Assembly: GCF_900108175.1 (NCBI RefSeq)
Contig: NZ_FNVO01000010.1
Location: forward strand, 124,001-188,000
Source: Thermomonospora echinospora
GTDB lineage: Bacteria > Actinomycetota > Actinomycetes > Streptosporangiales > Streptosporangiaceae
Direction of reading: 5' to 3'
DNA: 64,000 nt
In this document: one piece after another, positions 8,180 to 15,456 of the stretch
Position numbering within the stretch: the stretch's first letter is position 1
How the letters are laid out: each line of letters starts with the position of its first letter
Made by a program: the position numbers and the translations under genes
Notes under the pieces: model-generated
What the model saw: the letters and a program-made list of their open reading frames with translations, nothing else
The model's database searches: none
Told to the model about the DNA's origin: nothing

Positions 8180-9403
8180 TCACTCCTCCCAGGTGAGGGG
8201 GAGTTCGTGGACGCCGTAGATGAACATGTCGTCGCGCATCGGGATCCGTTCCGGCGGCACGGCCAGGCGGAGCGTCGGGAAGCGCCGCAGCAGCGCCGGC
8301 AGGGCGATCTGCATCTCGACGCGGGCCAGTTGCTGGCCCAGGCACTGGTGGACACCGTGCCCGAAGGCGACGTGGTGGGACGGCTCGCGGGTCAGGTCGA
8401 GCTCGTCGGGTCCGGGGAACTGCTCGGGGTCCCGGTTTGCGGCGGCCAGCGCGGCGACGACCGTCTCGCCCGCGCGGATGCGCCGGCCGGCGATCTCGAC
8501 GTCCTCCAGGGCCACCCGGACGGCGCCGAACTGCGCGATGGACAGGTAGCGCAGCAGCTCCTCGACCGCGCGTTCGGCGAGCTCGGGGTGCTCGCGCAAC
8601 ATGCGCGACTGGGCCGGGTGGGACAGCAGGGCGTAGGTGCCCAGCGCGAGCATGTTGGCGGTGGTCTCGTGCCCGGCGACCAGCAGCAGGAGCCCGATCC
8701 CCGTCAGCTCCTCGTCAGTGAGCGGCGCCTGCGCGCCCTCCGCGGCGTTCGCGGCGATCAGGCTGCTGAGCAGGGCGTCGTCGGGGTGCTCCCGCTTGGC
8801 GGACACCAGGTCGCCCATGTATGCGTACAGCGCGTCGCGCGCCGCCAGCATCTCGCCGGCGCTCACGTCGAGCCGGAGCATGGTCGAGGTCCACCGCTGG
8901 AACCTGTCGCGGTCGGCGTACGGCACGCCGAGCAGCTCGCAGATGACCAGCGACGGTATCGGCAGGGTGAACGTCCGCACCAGGTCCACCGGCGGCCCGC
9001 TGCGCTCCATCGCGTCCAGGCGGTCGGTGACGATCTCCTCGATCCGGGGTGCCAGGGCGCGCATCCGCCGCACCGTGAAGTACCGGGTGACCATCCGCCG
9101 GTACCGGGTGTGCTCGGGGGGATCCTTGCTGAGGAACATGCCGGGACGCGCCTCCATCTCCTCGGGGCGGAGGGGTCGCCCCACGGGCGAGGAGGCCCGT
9201 GCCCGGTCGGAGCTGAACCGCTCGTCCGCCAGCAGCGCGCGGACGTCCTCGTGCCGGGTCAGCAGCCAGCCGGTCTTGCCGTCGGGGAAGGCGAGTCTGG
9301 CCACCGGCTCGTGCTCGCGCAGCAGCGCGTACTCCTGCGGCGGATCGAACGGGCAGGTGCGGTGCGTCGGCAGAACGACTGGAGAGGACTCGGTCGTGCT
9401 CAT
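8180..9403 (-). CDS. Cytochrome P450 (CYP105-like)
   Basis: A 407-residue soluble bacterial P450. The I-helix oxygen-activation motif AGHETT, the ExxR motif in EELLRYLS, and the heme-binding loop FGHGVHQCLGQ with the Cys ligand are all intact. Overall similarity is to the CYP105-type monooxygenases, which oxidise varied small molecules in actinomycetes. The ATG at 9403 is the first in-frame methionine and is followed by a Thr/Ser/Pro-rich N-terminus. It forms an operon with the small ferredoxin. The substrate cannot be told from context. Confidence 0.92.
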   Translation of the reverse strand: MSTTESSPVVLPTHRTCPFDPPQEYALLREHEPVARLAFPDGKTGWLLTRHEDVRALLADERFSSDRARASSPVGRPLRPEEMEARPGMFLSKDPPEHTRYRRMVTRYFTVRRMRALAPRIEEIVTDRLDAMERSGPPVDLVRTFTLPIPSLVICELLGVPYADRDRFQRWTSTMLRLDVSAGEMLAARDALYAYMGDLVSAKREHPDDALLSSLIAANAAEGAQAPLTDEELTGIGLLLLVAGHETTANMLALGTYALLSHPAQSRMLREHPELAERAVEELLRYLSIAQFGAVRVALEDVEIAGRRIRAGETVVAALAAANRDPEQFPGPDELDLTREPSHHVAFGHGVHQCLGQQLARVEMQIALPALLRRFPTLRLAVPPERIPMRDDMFIYGVHELPLTWEE

Positions 9404-9540
9404 GAGCGCTTCCTTTCATCCGGTCGCCACGGGCGTGAGAGCGCCGCCCTCCCATGGCCCTCCGTAGGCGATCCGACCGGCGGTGCAGGCGCCGGATGCG
9501 CCCATGAGCAGCGGCACGAGCGGTCCCTGCACACCACGGT

Positions 9541-9557
9541 GTACGAGGTCGTTGTAC
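9541..9557. promoter_or_regulatory. Candidate operator upstream of the P450/ferredoxin operon
   Basis: GTACGAGGTCGTTGTAC is a 17-base palindrome with two mismatched pairs, about 140 bases upstream of the P450 start and about 55 bases beyond the end of the sigma-recombinase gene. GTAC-ended palindromes of this kind are typical TetR-family operators. No regulator is adjacent. Confidence 0.4.
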
Positions 9558-9612
9558 CCAGCGGACGCCCGTGACCATGCCTGATGACATTCAGTGCATA
9601 TCCGCTCACAAG

Positions 9613-11580
9613 TCACTGTTGGGATTTGAGTTGCCGGAGTGTGTAGCCGTTACCGGCCGGATCCAGAGTTTTGGTGGCCTGTTTGAAGAGGTACTCGGCG
9701 CGTTCGTAGGACAGCCGGCGGCGGCCGGTCTGCGGGCACAGGTCGGCCGGCGCCGGTGTCCGGGACGGGGCCGGCCGGCGATCGGAGAGGAACAGCGGGC
9801 CGCGGGTACGACCGGCCACCAGGTCGGGCAGGAGCCGGGCGGTCTGGGAGCGCCAGGTCACCCAGGTGCCGCCCGCGCGGGCCCGGCGGTCGTCCAGGTC
9901 CAGATCCTCCACGTTGAGGGACAGCACGGCCTTCACCGGCGCCGCCGACTCGTGCAGCAGCCGCCACAGGGTGCGTTCACGCAAAGACAGGTCGGTACGG
10001 CCGAAGAGGGCCTCCAGCTGCGCCGGGCCGATCGCCTGTGCCGGGGGACGGCGGGGCTCGGCGCGCCGTTCGAGACCTGCGGTGAGGTCGTCCAGGCCCG
10101 CCCACGTGCCGAAGGAGCGGAGGGTGGACAGGTGCCGGTTCCAGGTCTTGGCCGCCGCCTGACCCCAGGCGGTGGTGACCACCCGCGTCACCTGCTCGGC
10201 GGTCACGGACGGCAGCGGCGTCCGGTCGCCCAGGGACAGGCGCAGGCGCCGCAGCGTCTGCCCGTAGGAACGCAGGGTCTGGGCGTCCAGATCGTCGCGG
10301 CCCAGGAAGTCCTCGATGGCCGGGCCGAGGGTGGGCAGCGGCGGGCCGGTGTCGGCGATGTCCTCCGCGCGGCGGAGCAGGAAGGCTCGCTCGGCGGCGT
10401 TCCGCGTGAGGGACGCGGCCCGCTGGAACTCCAGTCGCGCCTCCTGGTGACGTCCCAGCCGCAGCAGCAGGTCGCCCCGGACGCTGGGCAGCAGGTGGTA
10501 GTCCTGCAACGCCGGGTCGGCGGTCAGGGTGTCGGCCAGCTCCAGCCCTGCCTGCGGCCCGTCCGCCATGCCGACCGCCACGGCCCGGTTGAGCTGCACG
10601 ATCGGCGTCGGTTGCAGCCGGGACAGCGCGTGGTACAGGGTCGCGATCTGCTTCCAGTCGGTGTCCTCGGCGGTCGGCGCCTGCGCGTGGCACACCGCGA
10701 TCGCCGCCTGGAGAACGTACGGGCCCGGGGCGCCGCCCGCCTGGCGGGCGCGCAGCATCGCGGTGAAACCACGGCGGATGAGCAGCTGGTCCCAGCGTCC
10801 CCGGTTCTGTTCGTGCAACTGGACGGGCTCGCCCGAGGGGCCGGTGCGTGCGGCCGAACGGGACGCCTGGATCTCCATCAGCGCGACCAGCCCGTGTACC
10901 TCGGCCTCGTGCGGTGCCAGCTCGGCCAGCAGCCGGCCCAGCCGCAGCGCCTCCAGGCACAGCCCGGGCCGCATCAGGTCGTCCCCAGACGTCGCCGAGT
11001 ACCCCTCATTGAAGATCAGATAGATGACCTCCAGCACCGACGACAGGCGCTCGGCCTGCTCCGCCTCGCCCGGCAGCTCGAACGGCACCTGCCGCTGGGC
11101 CAGGGTGCGTTTGGCCTCGGCGATGCGCCGTACGATCATCGGCTCGCCGGCCAGGAACGCCCGCGCGATCTCGGCGGCGGTCAGCCCGCCCAGCAGGTGG
11201 AGCGTCAGTGCCACACGCGCCGGGGTGGGCAGCACGGGGTGGCAGGACAGGAACATCAGCCGCAGTACGTCGTCGCGTCCGGTGTCGTCCTCGGGGTCCT
11301 GGTCCTGCTGCAGTTCGTGGGCGAGCCGCTCGTGCTGTTGCCGCGCCCGCTCGGACCGCCGGATGTGGTCGACGGCGCGGCGTTTGGCGACGGTCATCAG
11401 CCAGGCACCGGGGTTGTCCGGTACGCCCGCTGCGGGCCACTGCTCCAGCGCGGACACCAGCGCGTCCTGGGCCAGTTCCTCGGCGAGGCCGACGTCGTGC
11501 ACCATCCGGGTGAGACCGGCGATGATCTTGGCCGACTCCAGCTTCCAGACCGCGTCGACGGTGCGATGGACGTCGGTCAT
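9613..11580 (-). CDS. ECF42-type sigma factor fused to a degenerate tyrosine-recombinase domain
   Basis: A 655-residue chimera. Residues 1-400 are a complete ECF42-group sigma factor: region 2 (VHDVGLAEELAQDALVSALE, then NPGAWLMTVAKRRAVDHIRR), region 4 (LTLHLLGGLTAAEIARAFL), then the long TPR-like C-terminal domain of this group (IYLIFNEGYSATSGDDL, EQNRGRWDQLLI, LNRAVAVGMADGP, AERAFLLRR). Residues about 415-655 instead resemble actinobacterial tyrosine recombinases: a SAM-like core-binding part (TLRSYGQTLRRL, KTWNRHLSTLRSFGTWAGL) and the start of the catalytic domain (LLHESAAPVKAVLSLNVEDL). The catalytic Arg of box I appears replaced, the HxxR of box II reads RQLK, and the protein stops there without the nucleophilic Tyr. 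ATG at 11580 has a GGAGAG site. Its DGPF partner lies just upstream. Confidence 0.85.
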   Translation of the reverse strand: MTDVHRTVDAVWKLESAKIIAGLTRMVHDVGLAEELAQDALVSALEQWPAAGVPDNPGAWLMTVAKRRAVDHIRRSERARQQHERLAHELQQDQDPEDDTGRDDVLRLMFLSCHPVLPTPARVALTLHLLGGLTAAEIARAFLAGEPMIVRRIAEAKRTLAQRQVPFELPGEAEQAERLSSVLEVIYLIFNEGYSATSGDDLMRPGLCLEALRLGRLLAELAPHEAEVHGLVALMEIQASRSAARTGPSGEPVQLHEQNRGRWDQLLIRRGFTAMLRARQAGGAPGPYVLQAAIAVCHAQAPTAEDTDWKQIATLYHALSRLQPTPIVQLNRAVAVGMADGPQAGLELADTLTADPALQDYHLLPSVRGDLLLRLGRHQEARLEFQRAASLTRNAAERAFLLRRAEDIADTGPPLPTLGPAIEDFLGRDDLDAQTLRSYGQTLRRLRLSLGDRTPLPSVTAEQVTRVVTTAWGQAAAKTWNRHLSTLRSFGTWAGLDDLTAGLERRAEPRRPPAQAIGPAQLEALFGRTDLSLRERTLWRLLHESAAPVKAVLSLNVEDLDLDDRRARAGGTWVTWRSQTARLLPDLVAGRTRGPLFLSDRRPAPSRTPAPADLCPQTGRRRLSYERAEYLFKQATKTLDPAGNGYTLRQLKSQQ

Positions 11581-11739
11581 CGCTCTCCTGCGGCGTACGG
11601 TCCCAGGCCCTCGGGCCGGGGAGGAAACGCGGCGCCGTACTTCACGCCGGCATGCAAACACATGATCCCCAGTGGCCCTCCATCCCGGCCTGCCGTCCGT
11701 TCCGGCACGTTGTTCGTCTCTGGCACGCCATCCGGCTGC

Positions 11740-11774
11740 GGCCCGCCGGCAGCCCTGAGGGCCGTCGGCGGGCC
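11740..11774 (-). terminator. Hairpin between the YCII gene and the sigma-recombinase gene
   Basis: GGCCCGCCGG (11740-11749) pairs with TCGGCGGGCC (11765-11774) about 50 bases past the YCII stop. It probably attenuates or ends the leftward YCII transcript before the sigma gene. Confidence 0.5.
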
Positions 11775-11821
11775 GGAGCGGTCTTGCCGGGCTCGTTGGT
11801 CCTGTCGGTCCTGGTGGCGGC

Positions 11822-12151
11822 TCAGGGGCCGAAGACCTGGTGGATCTCGCACTCCCCGTCGCCGACGATCTTGCGGAAGCGGCGGGCCAGCTCCAGCATC
11901 TCCTCCTGGGAGCGGACCTCGATCAGCGCGAACCCGGCAACGGCCTCCTTGGCCTCGGCGTACGGCCCGTCGGTCACGGTGATCTCGTCGCCGTGGGAGG
12001 CCACCCGGATGCCGCCCGGCTCCAGACCGCCGGTGGCCAGCAGCACGCCCGCCGCGGTCAGCTCCTCGATGAACTTGCCCATCTCCGCGTGCAGCCTCTC
12101 GTCGGGAGCGGGGGCGGTCTCGGCGGCCTTGTTCGTCATCAGGTAGCGCAT
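11822..12151 (-). CDS. YCII/DGPF-domain protein, companion of the ECF42 sigma factor
   Basis: A 109-residue YCII-related protein of the PhnB-like DGPF group, with the signature DGPYAEAKEAVAGFALIEV near residues 60-79 and an ending ECEIHQVFGP. These proteins are the conserved genomic neighbours of ECF42 sigma factors and are thought to be their main targets. Here the gene lies 241 bases upstream of the sigma gene on the same strand. Its ATG at 12151 is preceded by GAAGGAGAA. The divergent palindromic promoter at 12187-12249 faces it. No biochemical function can be assigned from sequence. Confidence 0.9.
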   Translation of the reverse strand: MRYLMTNKAAETAPAPDERLHAEMGKFIEELTAAGVLLATGGLEPGGIRVASHGDEITVTDGPYAEAKEAVAGFALIEVRSQEEMLELARRFRKIVGDGECEIHQVFGP

Positions 12152-12186
12152 CGGCTCGTTCTCCTTCTCTCGGGTGCTTCGCCTGG

Positions 12187-12249
12187 ACGTCGATCATCCC
12201 AATATGACAGGGAATGGTGGCGTTCCCTGTCACATCGGGGGATCGACGT
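12187..12249. promoter_or_regulatory. Near-symmetric divergent promoter/operator between the YCII and DUF998 genes
   Basis: The 63-base segment is an imperfect palindrome. TGACAGGGAA (12205-12214) and TTCCCTGTCA (12223-12232) are exact inverted repeats, and the outer ACGTCGATC (12187-12195) and GATCGACGT (12241-12249) also match exactly. Read outward, each arm gives CCCTGTCA, then AT and GGG, then ATCGACGT. It ends about 36 bases before the YCII start on the left and about 41 bases before the DUF998 start on the right. That is promoter spacing on both sides. TGTC and CGA elements resemble the TGTCGA/CGA-type promoters described for ECF42, so the neighbouring sigma factor is the likely reader (inference). 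Confidence 0.6.
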
Positions 12250-12290
12250 GTGAGCGAAACCGAAGTCCAGCCCCGAGAAAGGCACCGGCC

Positions 12291-12962
12291 ATGACCGCCC
12301 TGCAGACTCCCGCCGCCGTTCCCGTTGCCCTGCCGGCCTCGTCGTCCAAGCGCCGCCTGCTCACCTGCGCGGTCGTCGCGGCGCCGCTGTGGACGGTGGT
12401 GTCCCTGGCCCAGGCCGCCACCCGCGAGGGCTTCGACCTGACCCGCCACCCGCTGAGCATGCTGAGCAACGGCTCCCTGGGCTGGCTGCAGATCGCCAAC
12501 TTCATCGTCGCCGGCGTCCTGATGATCGCCGGAGCGGCCGGCCTGCGCCGGGCCCTGCACGGCACCCCCGGCGGCACCTGGGCGCCGCGGTTGGTCCGCG
12601 TCACCGGCCTGGGCATGATCGCCGCAGGGGTCCTCGTGATGGACCCGGGCGACGGCTTCCCCGCCGGCACCCCCTACGGAGCGCCCCAGACGCTGAGCTG
12701 GCACGCCTTCGGCCACCTGGCCGCCGGCTCGATCTCCTTCACCGCCCTGATCGTCGCCTGCTACATCCTCGGCCGCCACTTCGGCCGCGCCGGCGACCGC
12801 GGCCACGCCCTCGCCTCCCGCCTGGCCGGCACCGCCCTGCTGATCGGCAACGCCTGGGCGATGACCGGCGGCACCGCCGGCTCCCTGACCCTGGCCGTCG
12901 GCACCATCACCGCGATGACCTGGATCTCCTGGGTCGCCGCCCGCCACCTGCGCAGTCTGTGA
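12291..12962 (+). CDS. DUF998-family integral membrane protein
   Basis: A 223-residue protein with about six hydrophobic helices, matching the DUF998 family in size and in the segments HPLSMLSNGSLGWLQIANFI and FPAGTPYGAPQTLSWHAFGH. ATG at 12291 was chosen as the first Met after the divergent promoter palindrome; a longer reading upstream would run through that palindrome. It is divergent from the YCII gene and probably shares its control by the ECF42-type sigma factor. The function of the family is unknown. Confidence 0.85.
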   Translation: MTALQTPAAVPVALPASSSKRRLLTCAVVAAPLWTVVSLAQAATREGFDLTRHPLSMLSNGSLGWLQIANFIVAGVLMIAGAAGLRRALHGTPGGTWAPRLVRVTGLGMIAAGVLVMDPGDGFPAGTPYGAPQTLSWHAFGHLAAGSISFTALIVACYILGRHFGRAGDRGHALASRLAGTALLIGNAWAMTGGTAGSLTLAVGTITAMTWISWVAARHLRSL

Positions 12963-13028
12963 CACCACCGCCCGAGCAGCCACCGCCAAGCCACGCCAAG
13001 CCACCGAGTAAGACGAAAGGACACTGAG

Positions 13029-13409
13029 ATGACCACGTCCACCACCGTCGAGGAGTACCTCGCCTCCCTGTCCGAGGCCCAGCGTCAGATCGCCGACAAG
13101 CTCCTGCCGCTCATCGAGCAGGTGCTGCCCGGAACCGGGGCGATGTGGCACGGGCACCCGGTGTGGAGCCTCGGCGACAAGCCCGGCAAGTCCCCGGTCT
13201 GCCTCCTCAAGGCCTACTCCTCCTACGTCACCTTCGGGCTGTGGCGGGGACAGCAGGTCAACGACCCGTCCGGCCGCCTGGAGGCGGGTGCCCGCACCAT
13301 GGCCACGGTCAAGCTGCGGACCCCGGACGACATCGACGGCGACCTGTTCACCGACTGGCTGCACCAGGCACGCGCCCTGGAGCAGCCCGACAAGCCCGAC
13401 AACGGATGA
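13029..13409 (+). CDS. DUF1801-family protein
   Basis: A 126-residue small soluble protein resembling the DUF1801/YdhG-like family: VEEYLASLSEAQRQIADKL at the N-terminus, then MWHGHPVWSLGDKP and CLLKAYSSYVTFGLWRG. ATG at 13029 follows GAAAGGACACTGAG. It is 66 bases downstream of the DUF998 gene and likely cotranscribed. YCII and DUF1801-like proteins often accompany ECF sigma factors, which supports one small ECF regulon here. No enzyme activity is established. Confidence 0.82.
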   Translation: MTTSTTVEEYLASLSEAQRQIADKLLPLIEQVLPGTGAMWHGHPVWSLGDKPGKSPVCLLKAYSSYVTFGLWRGQQVNDPSGRLEAGARTMATVKLRTPDDIDGDLFTDWLHQARALEQPDKPDNG

Positions 13410-13436
13410 CCCACGAACACCAAGCCTCAGAACACC

Positions 13437-13481
13437 AGCGCCCTCGGTAGACGGGAAGCACCCCCGCCTACCGAGGGCGCT
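13437..13481 (+). terminator. Hairpin terminator after the DUF1801 gene
   Basis: AGCGCCCTCGGTAG (13437-13450) pairs perfectly over 14 bp with CTACCGAGGGCGCT (13468-13481), 27 bases after the stop codon. Confidence 0.85.
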
Positions 13482-13652
13482 TCCGTATGACGAGACCACG
13501 AGGTGTCCGGCCAGCAGTGGATCCGACCTGCCGGCTGAAGCATTCGTCCAGGTGAACGTGTGCCGCTCGGCCTCGGCCACCGACGCTTCCACCGGTTGTC
13601 GGACACGCCCTACAGAACGGCATGACCCCGGCCGACGTTGCCGGATGCCGCC

Positions 13653-13743
13653 CTAGCGTTCCGGCCAGGTGTCGGGCAGGCCCAGGGACGGGAGGCGGTC
13701 GGGGAAGAAGCCGGTGAGCTCGGCGATCAGGCCGTCTTCGAGG
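13653..13743 (-). pseudogene. Orphan C-terminal fragment of an unknown gene, cut by the IS element
   Basis: An open frame read leftward from the edge of the IS605-type element ends at a TAG (13653-13655). It encodes about 29 residues including GLIAELTGFFPDRLPSLG and ending in LPDTWPER. Codon usage is gene-like. No start codon precedes it because the frame runs into the IS end at 13743/13744. It looks like the 3' end of a gene interrupted by the insertion; the 5' part is not found on the far side of the element. The parent family is not recognised. Confidence 0.5.
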
Positions 13744-13860
13744 CTTGACGCGCTCCCCGGCCTGGAGGCCGGGGATTCAGCCCGTGCCGCGGGTGCGGCA
13801 CTTCTGTGGCTTCCTGTTTCGCCGGGTCCTGCCCTCCGCTAGGCGGCGGGTCTTACGGTC
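13744..13860 (-). ncRNA. Predicted TnpB right-end RNA (reRNA/omegaRNA) scaffold
   Basis: In this family the guide RNA is made from the 3' end of tnpB through the right end of the element and continues into flanking DNA. Two hairpins are visible on the tnpB strand: GTGCCGC/GCGGCAC near 13783-13803 and the 20-base right-end palindrome at 13754-13773. The scaffold would end in GCGTCAAG at 13744. The guide is then the complement of about 13724-13743, which lies in the orphan gene fragment. The 5' limit inside tnpB is approximate. Inferred from family knowledge, not from expression data. Confidence 0.55.
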
Positions 13861-15014
13861 CCTCCGCAGGCGTTTAGCCTCTCCGCCCGTCCGGCGGCGA
13901 GGATGTTGGTGGCGGCGTTGACGTCCCGGTCGTGGACCGCCCCGCACGGGCAGGTCCACGACCGGACGTTCAGCGGCATGGATTCGGCGAGCGTGCCGCA
14001 GGTCGAGCACAGTTTCGAGCTGGGGAACCAGCGGTCGATCCGGGTGAGGGTGCGGCCGTGCCGGGCGGCCTTGTAGGCGAGCATCGCCGTGAACTGGGCC
14101 CATCCGGCGTCGTGCACGGACTTGGCGAGCTTCGTGCGGGCCAGGCCCTTCACCGACAGGTCCTCCACCACCACCGCTTGGTTCTCGCCGATGATGCGTG
14201 TGGAGAGCTGGTGCGCGAAGTCCCGGCGCGCGTCGGCCACCCGAGCGTGCGCCCGCGCGACCTGGACGACCGCTTTCTTGCGGTTGTTGGACCCCTTCTC
14301 CTTGCGGGACAGGGCCTGCTGCGCCTTCTTCAACCGGCGTTCGGCGCGGCGCAGAAACCTCGGGTTGTCGATCTTCCGGCCGTCCGACAGCACCGCGAAG
14401 TGGGTCAGGCCCAGGTCGATGCCGACCTCGGACGCGGTCTGCGGAAGCGGTTCATCGCCCACCTCGACCACGAACGAGGCGAAGTACCGGCCCGCCGCGT
14501 CCTTGATGACCGTCACCGACGAGGGGGCGGACGGCAGGTCCCGTGACCACCGCACCGGGATGTCCCCGATCTTGGGCAGGCGCAGCTTCCCGCCCGCCGT
14601 GACCTGGAACCGGGCGTTGCGGGTGAAGCGGATCGCCTGCCGGTTGTCCCTCTTGGACCGGTATCGGGGCGGGGCGACCTGCGGTCCCTTGCGCTTGCCG
14701 GTGGCCGAGGAGAAGAAGTTCCGGTACGCCTGGTTGAGGTCCGCGAGAGCCTGCTGCAGGATCACCGCCGACACCTCGCCCAGCCAGGAGCGTTGCGGGG
14801 TCTTCTTCGCCTCGGTGATGACTCGCTTGGACAACTCGCCGTCTGAGATGTACGGCAACCCCTGAGCGCGGGCTTCCTGGCGTGTGCGCAGCCCGTCGTT
14901 GAACACTGTCCGCGCGCACCCGAACGCCTTGGCGAGCGCCTGGCGCTGGCCCGGGGTCGGGTAGAGGCGGAAGTTGTACCTGAGCTGCACGCCATGATCC
15001 TGCCATGGGTTCAT
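13839..15014 (-). CDS. tnpB: TnpB RNA-guided endonuclease of an IS605-type element
   Basis: A 391-residue TnpB, full length. It starts with the family N-terminus LRYNFRLYPTPGQRQALAKA and keeps the RuvC-like triad: Asp in GIDLGLTHFAVLSDG, Glu in VVVEDLSVKGL, Asp in HDRDVNAATNIL. The zinc ribbon is complete (LCSTCG, then WTCPCG). TnpB proteins are guide-RNA-directed DNA nucleases that help the element persist at its donor site. ATG at 15014 is used here. GTG at 14990, giving VQLRYNF, matches many relatives and is an equally good start. The gene overlaps the start of the divergent tnpA remnant by two bases. Confidence 0.9.
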   Translation of the reverse strand: MNPWQDHGVQLRYNFRLYPTPGQRQALAKAFGCARTVFNDGLRTRQEARAQGLPYISDGELSKRVITEAKKTPQRSWLGEVSAVILQQALADLNQAYRNFFSSATGKRKGPQVAPPRYRSKRDNRQAIRFTRNARFQVTAGGKLRLPKIGDIPVRWSRDLPSAPSSVTVIKDAAGRYFASFVVEVGDEPLPQTASEVGIDLGLTHFAVLSDGRKIDNPRFLRRAERRLKKAQQALSRKEKGSNNRKKAVVQVARAHARVADARRDFAHQLSTRIIGENQAVVVEDLSVKGLARTKLAKSVHDAGWAQFTAMLAYKAARHGRTLTRIDRWFPSSKLCSTCGTLAESMPLNVRSWTCPCGAVHDRDVNAATNILAAGRAERLNACGGTVRPAA

Positions 15015-15129
15015 GGCTGAGCGTGGAGACATCAGGACTGGTAGACACTGCGTTTTCGCCCTGTACGACCACTTGGTTCTCGTGACCAAGTTCCGGCATC
15101 CGGTGTTCCATGGGGCACACCTGGAGCGC
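15013..15129 (+). pseudogene. tnpA: Truncated tnpA (IS200/IS605 Y1 transposase), N-terminal 39 residues
   Basis: The reading frame begins with RHCVFALYDHLVLVTKFRHP, the typical opening of IS200/IS605 TnpA, and is family-like up to HLER. From 15130 the frame continues open but enters a 73-bp tandem repeat and no longer resembles TnpA. The HUH motif and catalytic Tyr of the family are therefore absent and the enzyme cannot be active. Confidence 0.8.
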
Positions 15130-15130
15130 A

Positions 15131-15307
15131 GGACGGAGCCGCCGGGCGTCCACCTGCCCCGCCGGGCGGGTGCTCGCCCGGCGTTCGGCTTGGTCGCGGT
15201 TTGGGATGGAGCCGCTGGGTGTCCGCCTGTCCCGTTGGGCAGGTGCTCGCCTGTCGTCCGGGTCGGCTGTGGTCCGGGACGGAGGCGCCGGGCGTTCGTC
15301 TGCCGGA
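15131..15307. repeat. 73-bp direct tandem repeat, about 2.4 copies
   Basis: Copies begin at 15131, 15204 and 15277, each opening with GGACGGAGCCGCCGGGCGT or a close variant. Copies 1 and 2 agree at most positions over 73 bases. Copy 3 is partial and ends around 15307. A period of 73 is not a multiple of three, so the repeat is not protein-driven. It lies at the break in tnpA and continues to the non-coding region before the beta-lactamase-fold gene. The rest of the stretch to 15456 holds no recognisable gene. Confidence 0.85.
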
Positions 15308-15456
15308 TGTGGACGATCTTGGGGAAGCGTCGCGGCCGTTCCGGAACTTTCGCGAATCTGTTGGGCGTAGACCGATGTGTTCCGTGGTGCTCGTCGGTCT
15401 GTATCGGTGCGGGCGCCGCGCGCCCCGTCCGTGTGAACGTGCCGAAGGGAACGACC

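Larger units (their letters stand above)
13744..15130. mobile_element. Decayed IS605-type element: intact tnpB, truncated tnpA, left end lost
   Basis: The element has the divergent tnpA/tnpB layout of IS605-type insertion sequences. Its right end is a hairpin (CCCCGGCCTGGAGGCCGGGG, 13754-13773) flanked outside by CTTGACGCG, which reads ...GCGTCAAG on the tnpB strand, the typical end of actinobacterial members. tnpA breaks off after about 39 codons at a 73-bp tandem repeat, and no left-end hairpin was found. The element cannot move itself but keeps a complete TnpB and the right-end sequences needed for a guide RNA. Confidence 0.8.

Noticed and set aside
9571-11982. An 803-codon plus-strand open frame over the sigma-recombinase gene
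   Set aside because: Shadow frame of low complexity. The minus strand has an ECF42 protein with recognisable regions and a proper start.
12187-12249. The long palindrome read as a transcription terminator
   Set aside because: It lies between divergent gene starts, not after gene ends, and its arms have promoter-like spacing to both starts.
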